The translations under genes and the position numbers were made by a program. This document shows positions 34,342-44,746 of a stretch of DNA of 64,000 bases, in pieces. The first letter of the stretch is position 1, and each line of letters starts with the position of its first letter. Origin of the DNA: Fodinibius roseus (GTDB lineage: Bacteria > Bacteroidota > Rhodothermia > Balneolales > Balneolaceae); NCBI RefSeq assembly GCF_900129315.1, contig NZ_FQUS01000012.1, positions 62,001 through 126,000 of the forward strand, given 5' to 3'. Below the pieces are notes generated by a model. That model did not search any database. It saw only the letters and a list, made by a program, of their open reading frames with translations, and had not been told where the DNA came from.

Positions 34342-35268
34342 CTACTCCTCTAAAGGTGCCGAAGAGGCAGCGGTCTTCATCTCTGCTTCTACCTCTACCT
34401 GCTTTTCCTTCTCAACGCGGGCCTGTTCGGCGGGACTCGCAAACAGGATGAATAGCCATTCCCGCCATCCCTGCGCCTTTTTCAAGTCGCGCCAGATGGC
34501 TATGAACTCATGAAAAACGAGATAAATGGGATTATAGGAATCCGGCGGCTTGGTGATGCCGTAATTCGGCGTATTAAGCTCAGGCTGGAAGGTCCCGAAC
34601 ATGCGGTCCCAGATAATAAACGTGGATCCATAATTTTTGTCGAGGTAATGATCATCTTTGGCATGATGCACCCGGTGATGGGAGGGCGTCGTGAAGAAAA
34701 ACTCAATCGGCCTGGGCAGCTTGTCGATAAGCTCGGTATGGATCCAAAACTGGTACAATACCGCAATCTGGTGACAGATGAAAAACACGACCGGGTGAAA
34801 GCCGGCCAAAGCCACCGGCAGAAAAAAGATCACCTTGAAGCCCTGCACCCACGAAAGCCGAAAAGAGACCGAAAAGTTATATTGCTCGGACGAGTGATGC
34901 GGCACATGCGTGGCCCACCAGATTCGCTGTTCATGGGCAATACGGTGCGCCCAGTAGCGGCAAAAATCCAGCACGAAAAAGCAAAGTACATACGACCACC
35001 AGGTATGCGGTACCCGCCACGGCACCATGTTATAGAAAAAGAGTACGAGACCGAAGATACTCACTTTGGTCAGCGAGCTGACGATAACATTTCCAATACC
35101 GATCGCCGTGGAAGCCCAGAAATCCTTGCGGTCATAAAGGTCCCATTTGAGCCAGGCACTGATTCCCCACTCAATAAAGACCAGAGCAAACATGACGGGG
35201 GCCGCATAAATAATGATCGGTGGAAGCCCCATGGCCATGAGCTCTTCAATCGTGATAAGTTCGGGCAT
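34342..35268 (-). CDS. Sterol desaturase/fatty acid hydroxylase superfamily membrane protein
   Basis: 308 residues with about four membrane segments at residues 15-35, 50-80, 90-110 and 150-175. The di-iron histidine motifs are HRIAHEQRIWWATHVPHHSS (H-x3-H and H-x2-HH types) and PSHHRVHHAKDDHYLDKNYG at the C-terminal side. Family members hydroxylate or desaturate lipids (sterols, carotenoids, ceramides, alkylglycerols). The pattern HRIAHE...HVPHHSSEQYN...HHRVHH is that of bacterial sterol desaturase-like proteins of unknown substrate. The Glu/Lys-rich tail after residue 285 is probably cytoplasmic. Confidence 0.85.
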   Translation of the reverse strand: MPELITIEELMAMGLPPIIIYAAPVMFALVFIEWGISAWLKWDLYDRKDFWASTAIGIGNVIVSSLTKVSIFGLVLFFYNMVPWRVPHTWWSYVLCFFVLDFCRYWAHRIAHEQRIWWATHVPHHSSEQYNFSVSFRLSWVQGFKVIFFLPVALAGFHPVVFFICHQIAVLYQFWIHTELIDKLPRPIEFFFTTPSHHRVHHAKDDHYLDKNYGSTFIIWDRMFGTFQPELNTPNYGITKPPDSYNPIYLVFHEFIAIWRDLKKAQGWREWLFILFASPAEQARVEKEKQVEVEAEMKTAASSAPLEE

Positions 35269-35611
35269 AAGAAAGTGAATTCTGATCTGACAGTTAAAGC
35301 AACTAACATATCAGATATTACCCTCAATTAAAAGAAAGGTTTCCAAAACGGACTTTTTTCTAATTTTATCGGTAGGGGGATTTTAACATCCTCCACACGC
35401 TCAATATACGGTGGTTTTACCATCCCTGTGGCGTTGATCTTAACCAAAGATCCTTGTTTTACGATGCCCGCTAAAAACAACCTGTCAGGGGCCGGCGCAC
35501 GGGGATGCCCTCGAAAATATCAACCCCTTCCCGGATATCACGGCTCAGAAGTGCAGGGATCCTTTCGCCGGGGAATGGGGAATGGGACAGGCGGGAACAG
35601 CGGGATACACT
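35269..35611. other. Gene-free stretch between the sterol desaturase and universal stress genes
   Basis: There is no credible coding frame. The right part is GC-rich, the left part AT-rich. A stretch near 35338-35365 weakly resembles, on the minus strand, the right half of repeat family 1 (GATGTTAAAATC near 35378-35389 and CCGTTTTGGAAACC near 35339-35352). I regard that as unproven. Confidence 0.35.
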
Positions 35612-36610
35612 CTACTCCCGTTTTTTCAACTCAGACTGCGGTGGCCTGACCGTAACCACCGGAATGTCAAGGTGCTGGGCCACCATCTCGGTTGTGGACC
35701 CCAGGAAGAGATGAGCCCAGCCACTGTACCCGTGGGTGGCCATGACGACAAGGTCGGCATGATCACCGGCATACTCCTGGATGCCGACATGAGCCGAAAC
35801 GCTCTTCTCAACAGCCGTGGAAAAAGGGATGCTGTGGCTTGAGGCCCCTTCGGTGATCACAAACGCATCCTCAAAATCAGCTTCCCCGCGATGAATTTGA
35901 ATACGTCCCCCCTTATCACTGCTCAGATACGCTTCCAGGCGATCGATAAGCGCTTCATATATATTCGCTTCCTCCGACTTCCGGGGATCCCGCTTTTTAC
36001 CATCATCCAGGGGATTCCCATACAGCTCCATGGCATAATACAAAATAATTTCGGCCCCGTAGATATCGGCCAGTGAAAGAGCCACCGGCAGAGCGGAGAA
36101 GGAGAGCTTCGACCCGTCGGTCGGCAGCAGGATGCGCTCGAACCCGTCGGAGCTCAGACTCGCATCCACGGTGAAGACCGGGATATCGGAGTATCGAATC
36201 ACCTTTTCGGTCGTAGAGCCCCGCAACAGGTGAGAATCGTGACGGCCTTTGGAAGCCATGACAATCATATCGTAGCCTCCTTCCCCGGCCCAGTCGGATA
36301 TTCTTGCCGACGGCTTGCGACCGACCCTGCAGATCGCCTCTCCTCTCTGTTCATCAGTGAGGTAGGTCTCCATGAGCCGCTTTAATTTCTGCTCTGCCTC
36401 TTTCTGGGCCCGGGGATAGATTTCCCCTTCCATGTCCAGGGGATTACCCAACGTTGCGATACTTTCATGGAAATACTTCAACATGGGGATAATATGGATA
36501 AAATCAACCCTCGCATCGAACCGGTGCGCAATCTCCCGGCTGTGTTCATACGCTGATTTGGCATTGTCCGAAAAATCCGTAGGCACTAATATTTTTTTAA
36601 TAGGCTCCAT
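35612..36610 (-). CDS. Universal stress protein with two Usp domains
   Basis: 332 residues made of two tandem Usp domains. The first begins IKKILVPTDFSDNAKSAYEH and the second FERILLPTDGSKLSFSALPV near residue 175. The ATP-binding loop of the second domain is ATHGYSGWAHLFLGSTTEMV (G-x2-G-x9-GS type). In the first, ASKGRHDSHLLRGSTTEKVI has a related but altered loop. Tandem Usp proteins are common in Bacteroidota and relatives and bind ATP under stress. It follows the DUF368 and pcm genes on the same strand and may belong to the same transcript. Confidence 0.92.
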   Translation of the reverse strand: MEPIKKILVPTDFSDNAKSAYEHSREIAHRFDARVDFIHIIPMLKYFHESIATLGNPLDMEGEIYPRAQKEAEQKLKRLMETYLTDEQRGEAICRVGRKPSARISDWAGEGGYDMIVMASKGRHDSHLLRGSTTEKVIRYSDIPVFTVDASLSSDGFERILLPTDGSKLSFSALPVALSLADIYGAEIILYYAMELYGNPLDDGKKRDPRKSEEANIYEALIDRLEAYLSSDKGGRIQIHRGEADFEDAFVITEGASSHSIPFSTAVEKSVSAHVGIQEYAGDHADLVVMATHGYSGWAHLFLGSTTEMVAQHLDIPVVTVRPPQSELKKRE

Positions 36611-36705
36611 AAAAGGTAAAAAGTAGTTTGTACTATCTGTTATCTATCCGGATGTACCATTATTACAGACGCACAGGCCGAATAGCTCCATTACAGGGTA
36701 AAACA

Positions 36706-37845
36706 TTACTCTTTCACTCGCAAATAATCAAGGCCGACAACCATAACAAGTCCGATAATAATACCCCAGATACCCTGGACAAAATGTGCGGTCCGGGGCC
36801 CTTCGACCGTAATATACGGCACATAGGGGTCGCTCTTTATCAGTTTCTGCTTAACCGTCTGCAATTTTACCTTTTTGGACTCGTCGGTTTCGGCAGCGGG
36901 ATTGATCACCTCTCCCAGCCGCTGAAATTCCGGCCGCAGCTTGTCCGGAGGCTGTTCCCGCAACGCCCGGGCTTTGGGACTCGTAAACCCGATCACTTCC
37001 TCCCTGGTTACAATTTCGGTGTAGGTGCGCTCCTGGTACGGCCAAATCACATACAGCGAGCCGATAAGGAAGCCGATCAGCAGGGCCAGCGTTCTGGCCT
37101 CATATCGATTTAACAGCCAGGACAGGATCCGCGAAAAGAGGGCTAATCCCACGATGGCCCCGGCGATGAACGGGAGAAGCGTTATCAGTCCCCCCGCCGT
37201 CTCGGAGGTCCCCAGCTTTCCGATTTCCGAGAGGATAAAGTCGTATTTCCGCAGGATAAGCAGCAGATAGGATCCGGAGATGCCGGGCAGAATCATCGCA
37301 CAAATGGCAATCGATCCCGCTACAAAAATAAACAGGGGCGACTCGGACGTCGCGGTCGGCACCAGCGTAACCACCCAGTAACCGATCCCCGCGCCCAGCA
37401 CAATCGCAAGCCCGTGCACCCAGCGGAACCCATTGATGGCTTTGGCCAATACCACAACAGAGCCCACGATAAGCCCGAAAAACAACCCGTAAATCAGTTC
37501 GGGATCAGTAAACATGTAGATTTGCAGCGGCACCACTTTCGTAAAGAAAAAGACCGCACACAACATCCCCGAGAGCAGCAGCAACAGGAACTTCCAGTGC
37601 ACTTCCTGCAGCGCCGCCCTGAATTTAAACGTAACCAGCCGTTTCAGAAAGCCCGCGTCAAAGCTCCGAATGGCGTTAATCAGCCGCCTGTAGATGCCCA
37701 CAATCAGCGCCATTGTCCCGCCGCTGACCCCGGGAACGATATCCGCCGACCCCATCAAAAATCCTTTCATCAATAAAAAAGGTGCTTCCTTCCAGGAGGT
37801 GGGATCGTTGTTTGCGTCCGTTGATGTCCGTTCGGTTTCAGCCAC
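36706..37845 (-). CDS. DUF368 polyprenyl-phosphate transporter (PopT-like)
   Basis: 379 residues with about eight membrane helices. The family signatures FLMGSADIVPGVSGGTMALI and ICAMILPGISGSYLLLILRK are both clear and sit in re-entrant, symmetry-related positions. DUF368 proteins have been shown to recycle undecaprenyl phosphate across the membrane (PopT), supporting cell wall synthesis, and are more important at alkaline pH or high salt. The protein has a longer polar C-terminal loop (residues about 275-355) than typical members, which lies before a last helix. It sits between pcm and the universal stress gene. Confidence 0.88.
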   Translation of the reverse strand: MAETERTSTDANNDPTSWKEAPFLLMKGFLMGSADIVPGVSGGTMALIVGIYRRLINAIRSFDAGFLKRLVTFKFRAALQEVHWKFLLLLLSGMLCAVFFFTKVVPLQIYMFTDPELIYGLFFGLIVGSVVVLAKAINGFRWVHGLAIVLGAGIGYWVVTLVPTATSESPLFIFVAGSIAICAMILPGISGSYLLLILRKYDFILSEIGKLGTSETAGGLITLLPFIAGAIVGLALFSRILSWLLNRYEARTLALLIGFLIGSLYVIWPYQERTYTEIVTREEVIGFTSPKARALREQPPDKLRPEFQRLGEVINPAAETDESKKVKLQTVKQKLIKSDPYVPYITVEGPRTAHFVQGIWGIIIGLVMVVGLDYLRVKE

Positions 37846-37862
37846 TTGAGAATCAGGAATTG

Positions 37863-37923
37863 AAAATTAGGAATTAGGTGGATCGCAGTGAATTTAAAAT
37901 TCCTAATTCCTAATTCCTAATTA
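37863..37923. repeat. Perfect 14-bp inverted repeat between pcm and the DUF368 gene
   Basis: AATTAGGAATTAGG (37865-37878) pairs with CCTAATTCCTAATT (37902-37915). The right arm continues as a third copy of the 7-bp unit CCTAATT up to the pcm stop codon. As RNA it would form a strong hairpin in the spacer of a probable operon. Confidence 0.7.
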
Positions 37924-38589
37924 CTCCTTCCACCCCTGTTCGCCGATAAGGGGCACGAATTTGAAGTCGCTGTAGTGCTCTTCTTCGTATTCGTTTTCCC
38001 TGATTTTAATAATCCGAACCATCTCCTGCCGGCGCTCATCCCCCACCGGAACCACCAGCCGTCCGTTGACGTTTAGCTGGGCCACCAGGTCGTCCGGGAC
38101 CACCGGTGCGCCGGCCGTGACGACAATAGCGTCGTAGGGCGCGTAGGCCGACCACCCTTTGCTGCCGTCGCCCAGCTTCGCACGAACCGAGTAACTTAGC
38201 TCCCGAAGAGTCGACCGGGCTTTTTCGTACAGTTTCTTATGCCGCTCCACGGTATACACTTCTGCTCCCAGCTCACATAAAATGGCCGCCTGGTAGCCCG
38301 ACCCGGTACCGATTTCCAGCACTTTCTCCCCGGGCATGACTTCCAGCAGCTCCGTCTGCCGGGCTACCGTATAGGGCTGAGAAATGGTCTGCTTTTTCCC
38401 GATGGGAAGGGCGGAATCCTGGTAGGCGCGGTCCTGCAGCGCCGTATCGACAAAAACGTGACGGGGCACCACGTTGATCGCCGACAGCACCCGTTCATCC
38501 TGTATGCCTTTTTTTCGGAGCTTATCGACCAGGTTTTGCCGCCGCTGCTTGAATTTCGGATTATTCGCTCCAGATCCCCAGTTCAACAT
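37921..38589 (-). CDS. pcm: Protein-L-isoaspartate O-methyltransferase
   Basis: 222 residues. The SAM-binding motif is KVLEIGTGSGYQAAILCELG, and the family's substrate signature is ALPIGKKQTISQPYTVARQT (the SQP-type active-site segment). VPRHVFVDTALQDRAYQDSA precedes it. Reaction: methylation of isoaspartyl residues in damaged proteins, starting their repair. It is the first gene of a minus-strand run with DUF368 and the universal stress protein. It is transcribed divergently from the AsmA-like gene across 122 bp. Confidence 0.95.
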   Translation of the reverse strand: MLNWGSGANNPKFKQRRQNLVDKLRKKGIQDERVLSAINVVPRHVFVDTALQDRAYQDSALPIGKKQTISQPYTVARQTELLEVMPGEKVLEIGTGSGYQAAILCELGAEVYTVERHKKLYEKARSTLRELSYSVRAKLGDGSKGWSAYAPYDAIVVTAGAPVVPDDLVAQLNVNGRLVVPVGDERRQEMVRIIKIRENEYEEEHYSDFKFVPLIGEQGWKE

Positions 38590-38711
38590 AGCTCAAATAC
38601 TTGCTGTTTTACACGCATTAAATGTTACCTTGTAACATAAGGAACTTGAGGCAATAAAATTGACTTTTATATACCTTGTTTTCATAGAACAAATAATGCA
38701 TATAACTAAAA

Positions 38712-41700
38712 ATGAAGACTTTTCTCAAAATTTTGGTCGCCGTTGCAGCGCTGCTGGTTGTCATCATCATCGGCGTGAACCTCTACTTCACCAATGAACG
38801 GCTGCAAAATCTGCTTATGCCGTACATCAACGAGTCGGTGGGACGTCAGGTAGAGGTGGGCACGATGTCCGCTACTTTTTTCAGCACGTTCCCCAATCCC
38901 GGGGTGGAAGTGAACAACCTCAGAATTCCCGGCGACACCGAAGAAGACACCCTGCTTACGATGGAGCAGCTGGTGGCCGGGGTGGAGCTTTTTCCTCTTT
39001 TCCGGGAGGAGGTCAATATTACCGAACTGACGCTGGCCAACCCGTATTTCGTGTACCGGATCCGCGCCGACAGTTCCACCAATATCGATTTTTTGCTGGA
39101 CGAAGGGCCCGGCGACACCACCTCCGCGGGCAGCTACAATATCAACATCCCCTATTTTGAAGTCCAGAACGGTTATTTTGGCTACCGGGACCATACCTCC
39201 GGCACCTCGGCCACGCTGGAGGACGTCGGGGGCGACCTTTCGCTGAGCTATGCCGATTCCATCCAAAGCAGCATCGATATGGAGGTCGGGGGACTCTCTG
39301 CCACGGTCGACAGCGTCAGCTATTTCAGCGGCCTGCCGCTGAGACTGACCGAAGAATCCGTCATCCACACCGGGAGCGAGCTCATTCGCCTCGAGGAAGG
39401 TACGCTTGCTATTCGCGGTCTGGAGATGGACCTGACGGGCGTGCTCAGCAACTGGAGCGAGGCGTTTACCGTGGACCTGCAGTTCAACTCGTCGAGCGAC
39501 AATTTCGGCGACCTGTTGCGCCTGGTGCCCGAAACCTATGCCGAATCTATCGAAGGATTCCAGTCCCGGGGCACCCTTGACCTGGGCGGGACGGTACAGG
39601 GACCCGTAACAGGCGACTCCATCCCCCGCTTTGACGTTCGCGTCAACGTACAGGACGGTTACCTGAAAGACCCCGATCTGCCCCAGGCCATCGAGGATAT
39701 CCAGATTGGAGCCAATGCCACCAATGAACGGGTAACTATCCAGGCTTTCAATGCCACGGCCGGCGCCAATACCCTCACCGGTTCGGGCACCATCAACGAG
39801 CCGCTGGAAGATGAAGGGACCTTTGACATGGATTTCGTGGCCGATGTGGATCTGTCCACGATACACCAGTTCTATGATATTTCCGACTTCGACATCGAGC
39901 AGCTGGACGGCCAGCTGGATATCGATGCTGCGGCCGAGGGCCGACTCGATCAGCCGGAAAACGCTGCATTCGACGGAAAGGTTATGCTTGCCGACGGCCT
40001 GCTCAAATACCAGGATGTGCCGGAAGCTATCCGGAACATCAACATCAACGCTGCGGGCACGCAGGAGCTTTTTACCATCCACAGCCTGAGCCTGCAGGCC
40101 GCCGAAAACAACTTTTCGGCAGAGGGACAAATACGGCAGCTGCTGGACGAAAGCAGCCGGCAGGTCAATAATATGAATACGAACCTGCAGTTCGACCTGG
40201 CAACCATCAAGAATTTTTACCCTATCGACGAAGATACGCTTCGCCTGGAAGGGATACTCACCGCACAGGCCACCCTGGACGGGCGGGCCGACCAGATTGA
40301 GCGGGCGGTCCGGAGCGGGAGTATCAACCTGGAAAACGGCTTTATCGACTACCGGGAATTTGACGTCCCCTTTCGAAACATCACCCTCGAGTCGATCCTC
40401 GAGGGTCCCCGCATGACCATCGTGGAGGGCGGATTTCAAAGCGGCGATAACAGCGTAGAGCTCAGCGGGATCGTCAACAATTACCTGAGCGAGAACCGGG
40501 ACCTGAACCTGAAGGCCGAGGGCAGTGCGCGGCTGCAGGAGATCAGCAACTACTATGAACTGGAACCGGACATCACCGATCTGACCGGTAATGCCGACTT
40601 CAACCTGAACATACAGGGACCGGCCGATGCGCCCGCGGAGATGGCCTTTTCCGGGAATTTGTCCCTGCAAAACGCGGCGATGTCCGGCGAATCCCTGCGG
40701 GAGCCGGTCAAAGACCTGAACGGGACGTTTACGCTGACGCCCCAAAAAGCGACGCTCAGCCAGCTCACCTTCAACATGGGGTCATCCGACCTGGATGTCG
40801 AGGGGTCGCTCAGCAACTACATGGAATACCTGAAAGAGGAGGGGGAACGCGCCGCCACCCCACAGCTGACGGGACAGGTTCGCAGCAACTATTTGGACCT
40901 GGATGAGCTGATTGACTGGAGCGATACCACCTCAACCTTCAACCTTGAGCTGCCGGACCTAAACGGTAATTTCAGTGCGCAAATTGACCGCTTCAGGATC
41001 ACGGGGGTCACGATGCGCAACCTGCAGGCCAGGGCCACCTCCACCCCCTCTCAGATCAATCTGACGCAGGCGAACGTAGAGCTCTTCGAGGGAGAAGCCA
41101 GCGGCACCATGGTCTGGGAGATCCCCGGCGACCGGCCCTCGACGTTTAGCTTCAAGGGAGCGCTCGACAGCCTGCGCCTGGAATCGTTTTTTGCGGAATA
41201 TCCCATTCTCGGGAGGGACAGCCGGTTCCACAACTACATCACCGGCACCTTCAGCACCGATATCGACTACACCACAAAAATCGACACGGAACTGAATCCC
41301 ATGATCCCCACCACGGTGCTAAACGGCACCTTTGGCATGAGCAAGGCGCAGGTACAGAATCATCCGCTGCAGGAAGGAATTGCCACCTTTACCAGGATTA
41401 ATACCCTCCGCGACGTAGCCCTCGACCAGTGGGAAAGCTCCATTTCGGTTGAAGACAACATCCTCACTCTTTCTGAGCTGACGCTCACCAGCAGCGACAT
41501 CGGGATGGAGCTGAACGGCACCCAGCACCTGCAAACCGACAAGATCGATTTTCAGGTCTCCATCCTCCTGCCCGGGCGCTTTAAAGAGACCATCGCCCCC
41601 GTTATTACCAAGCAGGCCGCCAATGCCCTCACCCGCGACAACGGCACCGTCAGGGTCCCCCTGCAAATCACCGGCACCTACGGGAGTCCCTCGGTCCGGC

Positions 41701-41870
41701 CCGACCAGAGCGTGATCAAGCCGATCGTCAGGGAGTACCTGAAGAACAAGGCCGGGAATACGATCCGGGACCTGTTCGGCCGCGGTGATGAGAAAGAGGA
41801 GAAAGAGCAGGCCCAACCCGATACAGCGGCGGCGGATACTTCTTCTGTCTCTGTCCCCTCCCCGAACTGA
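38712..41870 (+). CDS. Large AsmA-like membrane-anchored protein
   Basis: 1052 residues. A single N-terminal membrane anchor (ILVAVAALLVVIIIGVNLYF, residues 7-26) is followed by RLQNLLMPYINESVGRQVEV, the typical AsmA/DUF748 start. The rest is a long, beta-rich, repetitive periplasmic region (phrases such as NFSAEGQIRQLLDES, LEGILTAQATLDGRADQ), ending in an AsmA_2-like C-terminal section with VPLQITGTYGSPSVRPDQSV. AsmA-like giants bridge inner and outer membranes and are thought to carry phospholipids between them. The last about 30 residues are Lys/Glu then Ser/Pro rich. It is not part of an obvious operon. Confidence 0.85.
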   Translation: MKTFLKILVAVAALLVVIIIGVNLYFTNERLQNLLMPYINESVGRQVEVGTMSATFFSTFPNPGVEVNNLRIPGDTEEDTLLTMEQLVAGVELFPLFREEVNITELTLANPYFVYRIRADSSTNIDFLLDEGPGDTTSAGSYNINIPYFEVQNGYFGYRDHTSGTSATLEDVGGDLSLSYADSIQSSIDMEVGGLSATVDSVSYFSGLPLRLTEESVIHTGSELIRLEEGTLAIRGLEMDLTGVLSNWSEAFTVDLQFNSSSDNFGDLLRLVPETYAESIEGFQSRGTLDLGGTVQGPVTGDSIPRFDVRVNVQDGYLKDPDLPQAIEDIQIGANATNERVTIQAFNATAGANTLTGSGTINEPLEDEGTFDMDFVADVDLSTIHQFYDISDFDIEQLDGQLDIDAAAEGRLDQPENAAFDGKVMLADGLLKYQDVPEAIRNININAAGTQELFTIHSLSLQAAENNFSAEGQIRQLLDESSRQVNNMNTNLQFDLATIKNFYPIDEDTLRLEGILTAQATLDGRADQIERAVRSGSINLENGFIDYREFDVPFRNITLESILEGPRMTIVEGGFQSGDNSVELSGIVNNYLSENRDLNLKAEGSARLQEISNYYELEPDITDLTGNADFNLNIQGPADAPAEMAFSGNLSLQNAAMSGESLREPVKDLNGTFTLTPQKATLSQLTFNMGSSDLDVEGSLSNYMEYLKEEGERAATPQLTGQVRSNYLDLDELIDWSDTTSTFNLELPDLNGNFSAQIDRFRITGVTMRNLQARATSTPSQINLTQANVELFEGEASGTMVWEIPGDRPSTFSFKGALDSLRLESFFAEYPILGRDSRFHNYITGTFSTDIDYTTKIDTELNPMIPTTVLNGTFGMSKAQVQNHPLQEGIATFTRINTLRDVALDQWESSISVEDNILTLSELTLTSSDIGMELNGTQHLQTDKIDFQVSILLPGRFKETIAPVITKQAANALTRDNGTVRVPLQITGTYGSPSVRPDQSVIKPIVREYLKNKAGNTIRDLFGRGDEKEEKEQAQPDTAAADTSSVSVPSPN

Positions 41871-42017
41871 GATACACAAACCATACTGTCAACTCTCCAC
41901 GGTAAGCGTTATCTTAGCATGCATTGATATTCTAAGCCGGAGCGCTCACCACCGAATTTCCCGGTGAGAATTCCTCCGGATTCACCCTTTTTCAACTGAG
42001 TATTAAGCAATCATTTG

Positions 42018-43484
42018 ATGGACGATCTGCACATTTACAACACCCTGAGCCGGCGCAAAGAAAAGTTTACCCCCATCACCGATCATTTTGTCGGAATCTA
42101 CGTCTGTGGTCCCACCGTCTACGGCGACCCGCACCTGGGGCATGCCAAGAGCTATGTCTCCTTCGATGTGGTCGTCCGCTACCTCCGTTATCTCGGCTAC
42201 CAGGTGCGGTATGTGCAGAATATCACTGATGTGGGACATCTTACCGACGATGCCGATCAGGGGGAGGACAAGCTTGAGAAACAGGCGAAAATCGAGCAGC
42301 TCGAGCCGATGGAAATTGCCGAGAAGTATACCTACAACTATTTCCGCGACATGGATAAGCTGGGCGTGCAGCGTCCCGATATCTCCCCCCGGGCGACGGG
42401 ACACATTATCGAGCAGATCGAGATGGTCAAGAAGCTGCTGGAGAACGGGCACGCCTACGAGGCCAACGGCAATGTCTATTTCGATGTCTCCTCCGCCGAA
42501 GACTACGGCAAGCTCAGCGGACGCGCGGTGGAGGAGCAGGAAAGCGGCACGCGCATTGAGACGGCCAGTGACAAACGGGCGCCAGAGGATTTTGCCCTCT
42601 GGAAAAAAGCCGATGACGGACATCTTATGAAGTGGCCTTCGCCGTGGGGACCCGGCTACCCGGGCTGGCACGTGGAGTGCTCGGCGATGTCGACCAAATA
42701 CCTGGGGGAGCATTTCGATATCCACGGCGGGGGACTGGATAACCAGTTTCCCCACCACGAGTGCGAGATCGCCCAGAGCGAAGGCGCCTTCAACCAGCCG
42801 TTCGCCAACTACTGGATGCACAACAATATGGTGACGCTGGAGGGACAAAAGATGGGTAAATCGCTGGGCAACGCTATTTCACTGGACCAGTTTTTCTCCG
42901 GCGACCATGATCTCCTGAGCCGGGCGTGGGACCCGCAGGTCATCCGCTTTTTCCTGCTGCAAAGTCACTACCGGAGCACCACCGACTTTTCGGAAGAGGC
43001 GCTCAGCGGGGCGGAAAGCGGCCTGCGCCACCTGCAGGAGATGCTTCTGGAGATCGACGCCGCAGAGGAAGGGGCCGGCGAGCGCTATCCCGTGGAAGAG
43101 CTCAAGGGCTCACTGGAAGCAAAGCTGAACGACGATTTTAATACCGCCCAGTCTATCGCGGTGCTGTTTGAGGAGCTCAAAACCATTCGCAAACAGGTCA
43201 ACAAAGACCATACCCCTGAAAACATCGGGGAGATAAAACAGCTTCTCCATGATTTTGTGGACGGCGTACTCGGCTTATGGCCCGGGGCCGGGGAGCCGGG
43301 AGACAGCGGAAGCGGGGACGATAAAACCGAACAGCTGGTGGAGCTCCTGATTGATATCCGAAACAGTGCGCGCCGGGAGAAGAATTTTGAACGGGCCGAC
43401 GCTATCCGGGACCGGCTCAGCGAAATAGGCATCGAGCTCATGGACAATCCCGGGGGGACGGACTTCACTGTCAAAAAGAGCTGA
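42018..43484 (+). CDS. cysS: Cysteinyl-tRNA synthetase
   Basis: 488 residues from the ATG at 42018 (an in-frame TTG one codon earlier is less likely). The HIGH-type signature is [20 protein letters not shown] (HLGH), and KMSKS appears as [11 protein letters not shown]. The zinc-binding residues include Cys in YVCGPTVYG, and [14 protein letters not shown] followed by [10 protein letters not shown]. The C-terminal DALR-like helical domain is complete. Reaction: attachment of cysteine to tRNA-Cys. An acidic insertion ([17 protein letters not shown]) near residue 430 looks like a surface loop. Confidence 0.96.
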   Translation: MDDLHIYNTLSRRKEKFTPITDHFVGIYVCGPTVYGDPHLGHAKSYVSFDVVVRYLRYLGYQVRYVQNITDVGHLTDDADQGEDKLEKQAKIEQLEPMEIAEKYTYNYFRDMDKLGVQRPDISPRATGHIIEQIEMVKKLLENGHAYEANGNVYFDVSSAEDYGKLSGRAVEEQESGTRIETASDKRAPEDFALWKKADDGHLMKWPSPWGPGYPGWHVECSAMSTKYLGEHFDIHGGGLDNQFPHHECEIAQSEGAFNQPFANYWMHNNMVTLEGQKMGKSLGNAISLDQFFSGDHDLLSRAWDPQVIRFFLLQSHYRSTTDFSEEALSGAESGLRHLQEMLLEIDAAEEGAGERYPVEELKGSLEAKLNDDFNTAQSIAVLFEELKTIRKQVNKDHTPENIGEIKQLLHDFVDGVLGLWPGAGEPGDSGSGDDKTEQLVELLIDIRNSARREKNFERADAIRDRLSEIGIELMDNPGGTDFTVKKS

Positions 43485-43623
43485 TTTTTCATATTTGTCC
43501 CTTGTCAGTTGTTACCCGTTATTTGTTATTGTGCGATCATTTGTTCTTTTCACCGCTGCATGACTCTGACAACCAGCAAGCTGCTGTTTATTCTCACTGT
43601 TCACGACTAATTAACCAAATCTT

Positions 43624-44673
43624 ATGCAACAATCCGATCATCTTGTATGGAGTGCCGATCCCATAGCCTTCAGCATCGGCACCCTTGAACTGCCGTTTCC
43701 GCTTGCAATCTGGGGCATCGTCGCTGCATTCGTATTTATCTACCTGGGCTATCAAAAGTTAGTGCCCGAGGATCTGCCCCGCGGGGAAGAGCCGGATGTG
43801 CCCGTGTGGAAATTCTGGGGCATGGTTATCGGCTCGTTTGTAGTGGGACAGCTGCTCTTTTTGGTGCTGCCCTCCCCTACCATCAGTGAAATCGGTCCCA
43901 TCCAGCCGCGCTGGTACGGCCTGCTGTTTGCCTCCGCCTTTGTGGTCGGCTACCTGCTGATGCGCACCATGTACGAAGCGGCCGGGCGCACGCAGGAGGA
44001 GCTGGATAAGCTGCTGACCTACGTTTTAATCGGTACGATCATAGGCGCCCGGCTCGGACATGTGCTCTTTTACGACCCGGCCTTTTATTTCCGCTATCCC
44101 TCCCAGATCCTGGCCATCTGGAACGGGGGACTGGCCAGTCACGGGGCCGCCATAGGTATCCTCCTTGCAATGTATCTCTATATCAAAAAGGTTCCCAAAA
44201 TGAATTTTCTCTGGATTGCCGACCGCGTGGTGATCGTCGTCGCTATCGGGGGCGCTTTTATCCGCACCGGCAACTTTGTGAACTCCGAAATCATCGGCAA
44301 GCCTTCCGAACTCCCGTGGGCCGTTATTTTTAAAAACGCCCATGGCCTCAGCGCCGCCCAGCAGATGATGCCGCGGCATCCCACCATGCTCTACGAGGCC
44401 GTGCTCTGTGTCATTATCTTTGCCCTTCTCTGGGCCCTCTATAAAAAATACCGCTCGCAGCCTCCCGAGGGATCCATATTCGGCCTCTTCCTGGTTATGC
44501 TTTTCAGCGGTCGATTTCTGCTCGAATTCACGAAAATAAACCAGGCGGCCTTTGCCGACCAGTGGTCCATTAACATGGGACAGTGGCTCAGTCTTCCCCT
44601 GATCCTTATCGGCGCCTGGCTGCTTGCTAAAAAAGTAACGTGGTCCCAGGCACCACCGGCCGTGAAACGGTAG
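43624..44673 (+). CDS. lgt: Prolipoprotein diacylglyceryl transferase
   Basis: 349 residues with about seven membrane helices. Family landmarks are IQPRWYGLLFASAFVVGYLL, GARLGHVLFYDP, GGLASHGAAIGILLAMYLYI, the lgt signature IRTGNFVNSEIIGKPSELPW, and PRHPTMLYEA. Reaction: transfer of diacylglycerol from phosphatidylglycerol to the lipobox cysteine of prolipoproteins. Several predicted lipoproteins in this window are its expected substrates. The N-terminal 90 residues form two extra helices with a charged loop. The gene is followed by a MITE-like repeat and then the phosphosugar mutase. Confidence 0.96.
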   Translation: MQQSDHLVWSADPIAFSIGTLELPFPLAIWGIVAAFVFIYLGYQKLVPEDLPRGEEPDVPVWKFWGMVIGSFVVGQLLFLVLPSPTISEIGPIQPRWYGLLFASAFVVGYLLMRTMYEAAGRTQEELDKLLTYVLIGTIIGARLGHVLFYDPAFYFRYPSQILAIWNGGLASHGAAIGILLAMYLYIKKVPKMNFLWIADRVVIVVAIGGAFIRTGNFVNSEIIGKPSELPWAVIFKNAHGLSAAQQMMPRHPTMLYEAVLCVIIFALLWALYKKYRSQPPEGSIFGLFLVMLFSGRFLLEFTKINQAAFADQWSINMGQWLSLPLILIGAWLLAKKVTWSQAPPAVKR

Positions 44674-44746
44674 GCAAGGTTAAAAAAGCATTTGAACTTT
44701 GGAAAAACCGGGATTTTTTTCCAGCAAGCTGGATCCAAATCCGGAT

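Noticed and set aside
38706-40745. 679-codon open frame on the minus strand
   Set aside because: It lies opposite the AsmA-like gene, which has a clear anchor and family start. It is a shadow frame.
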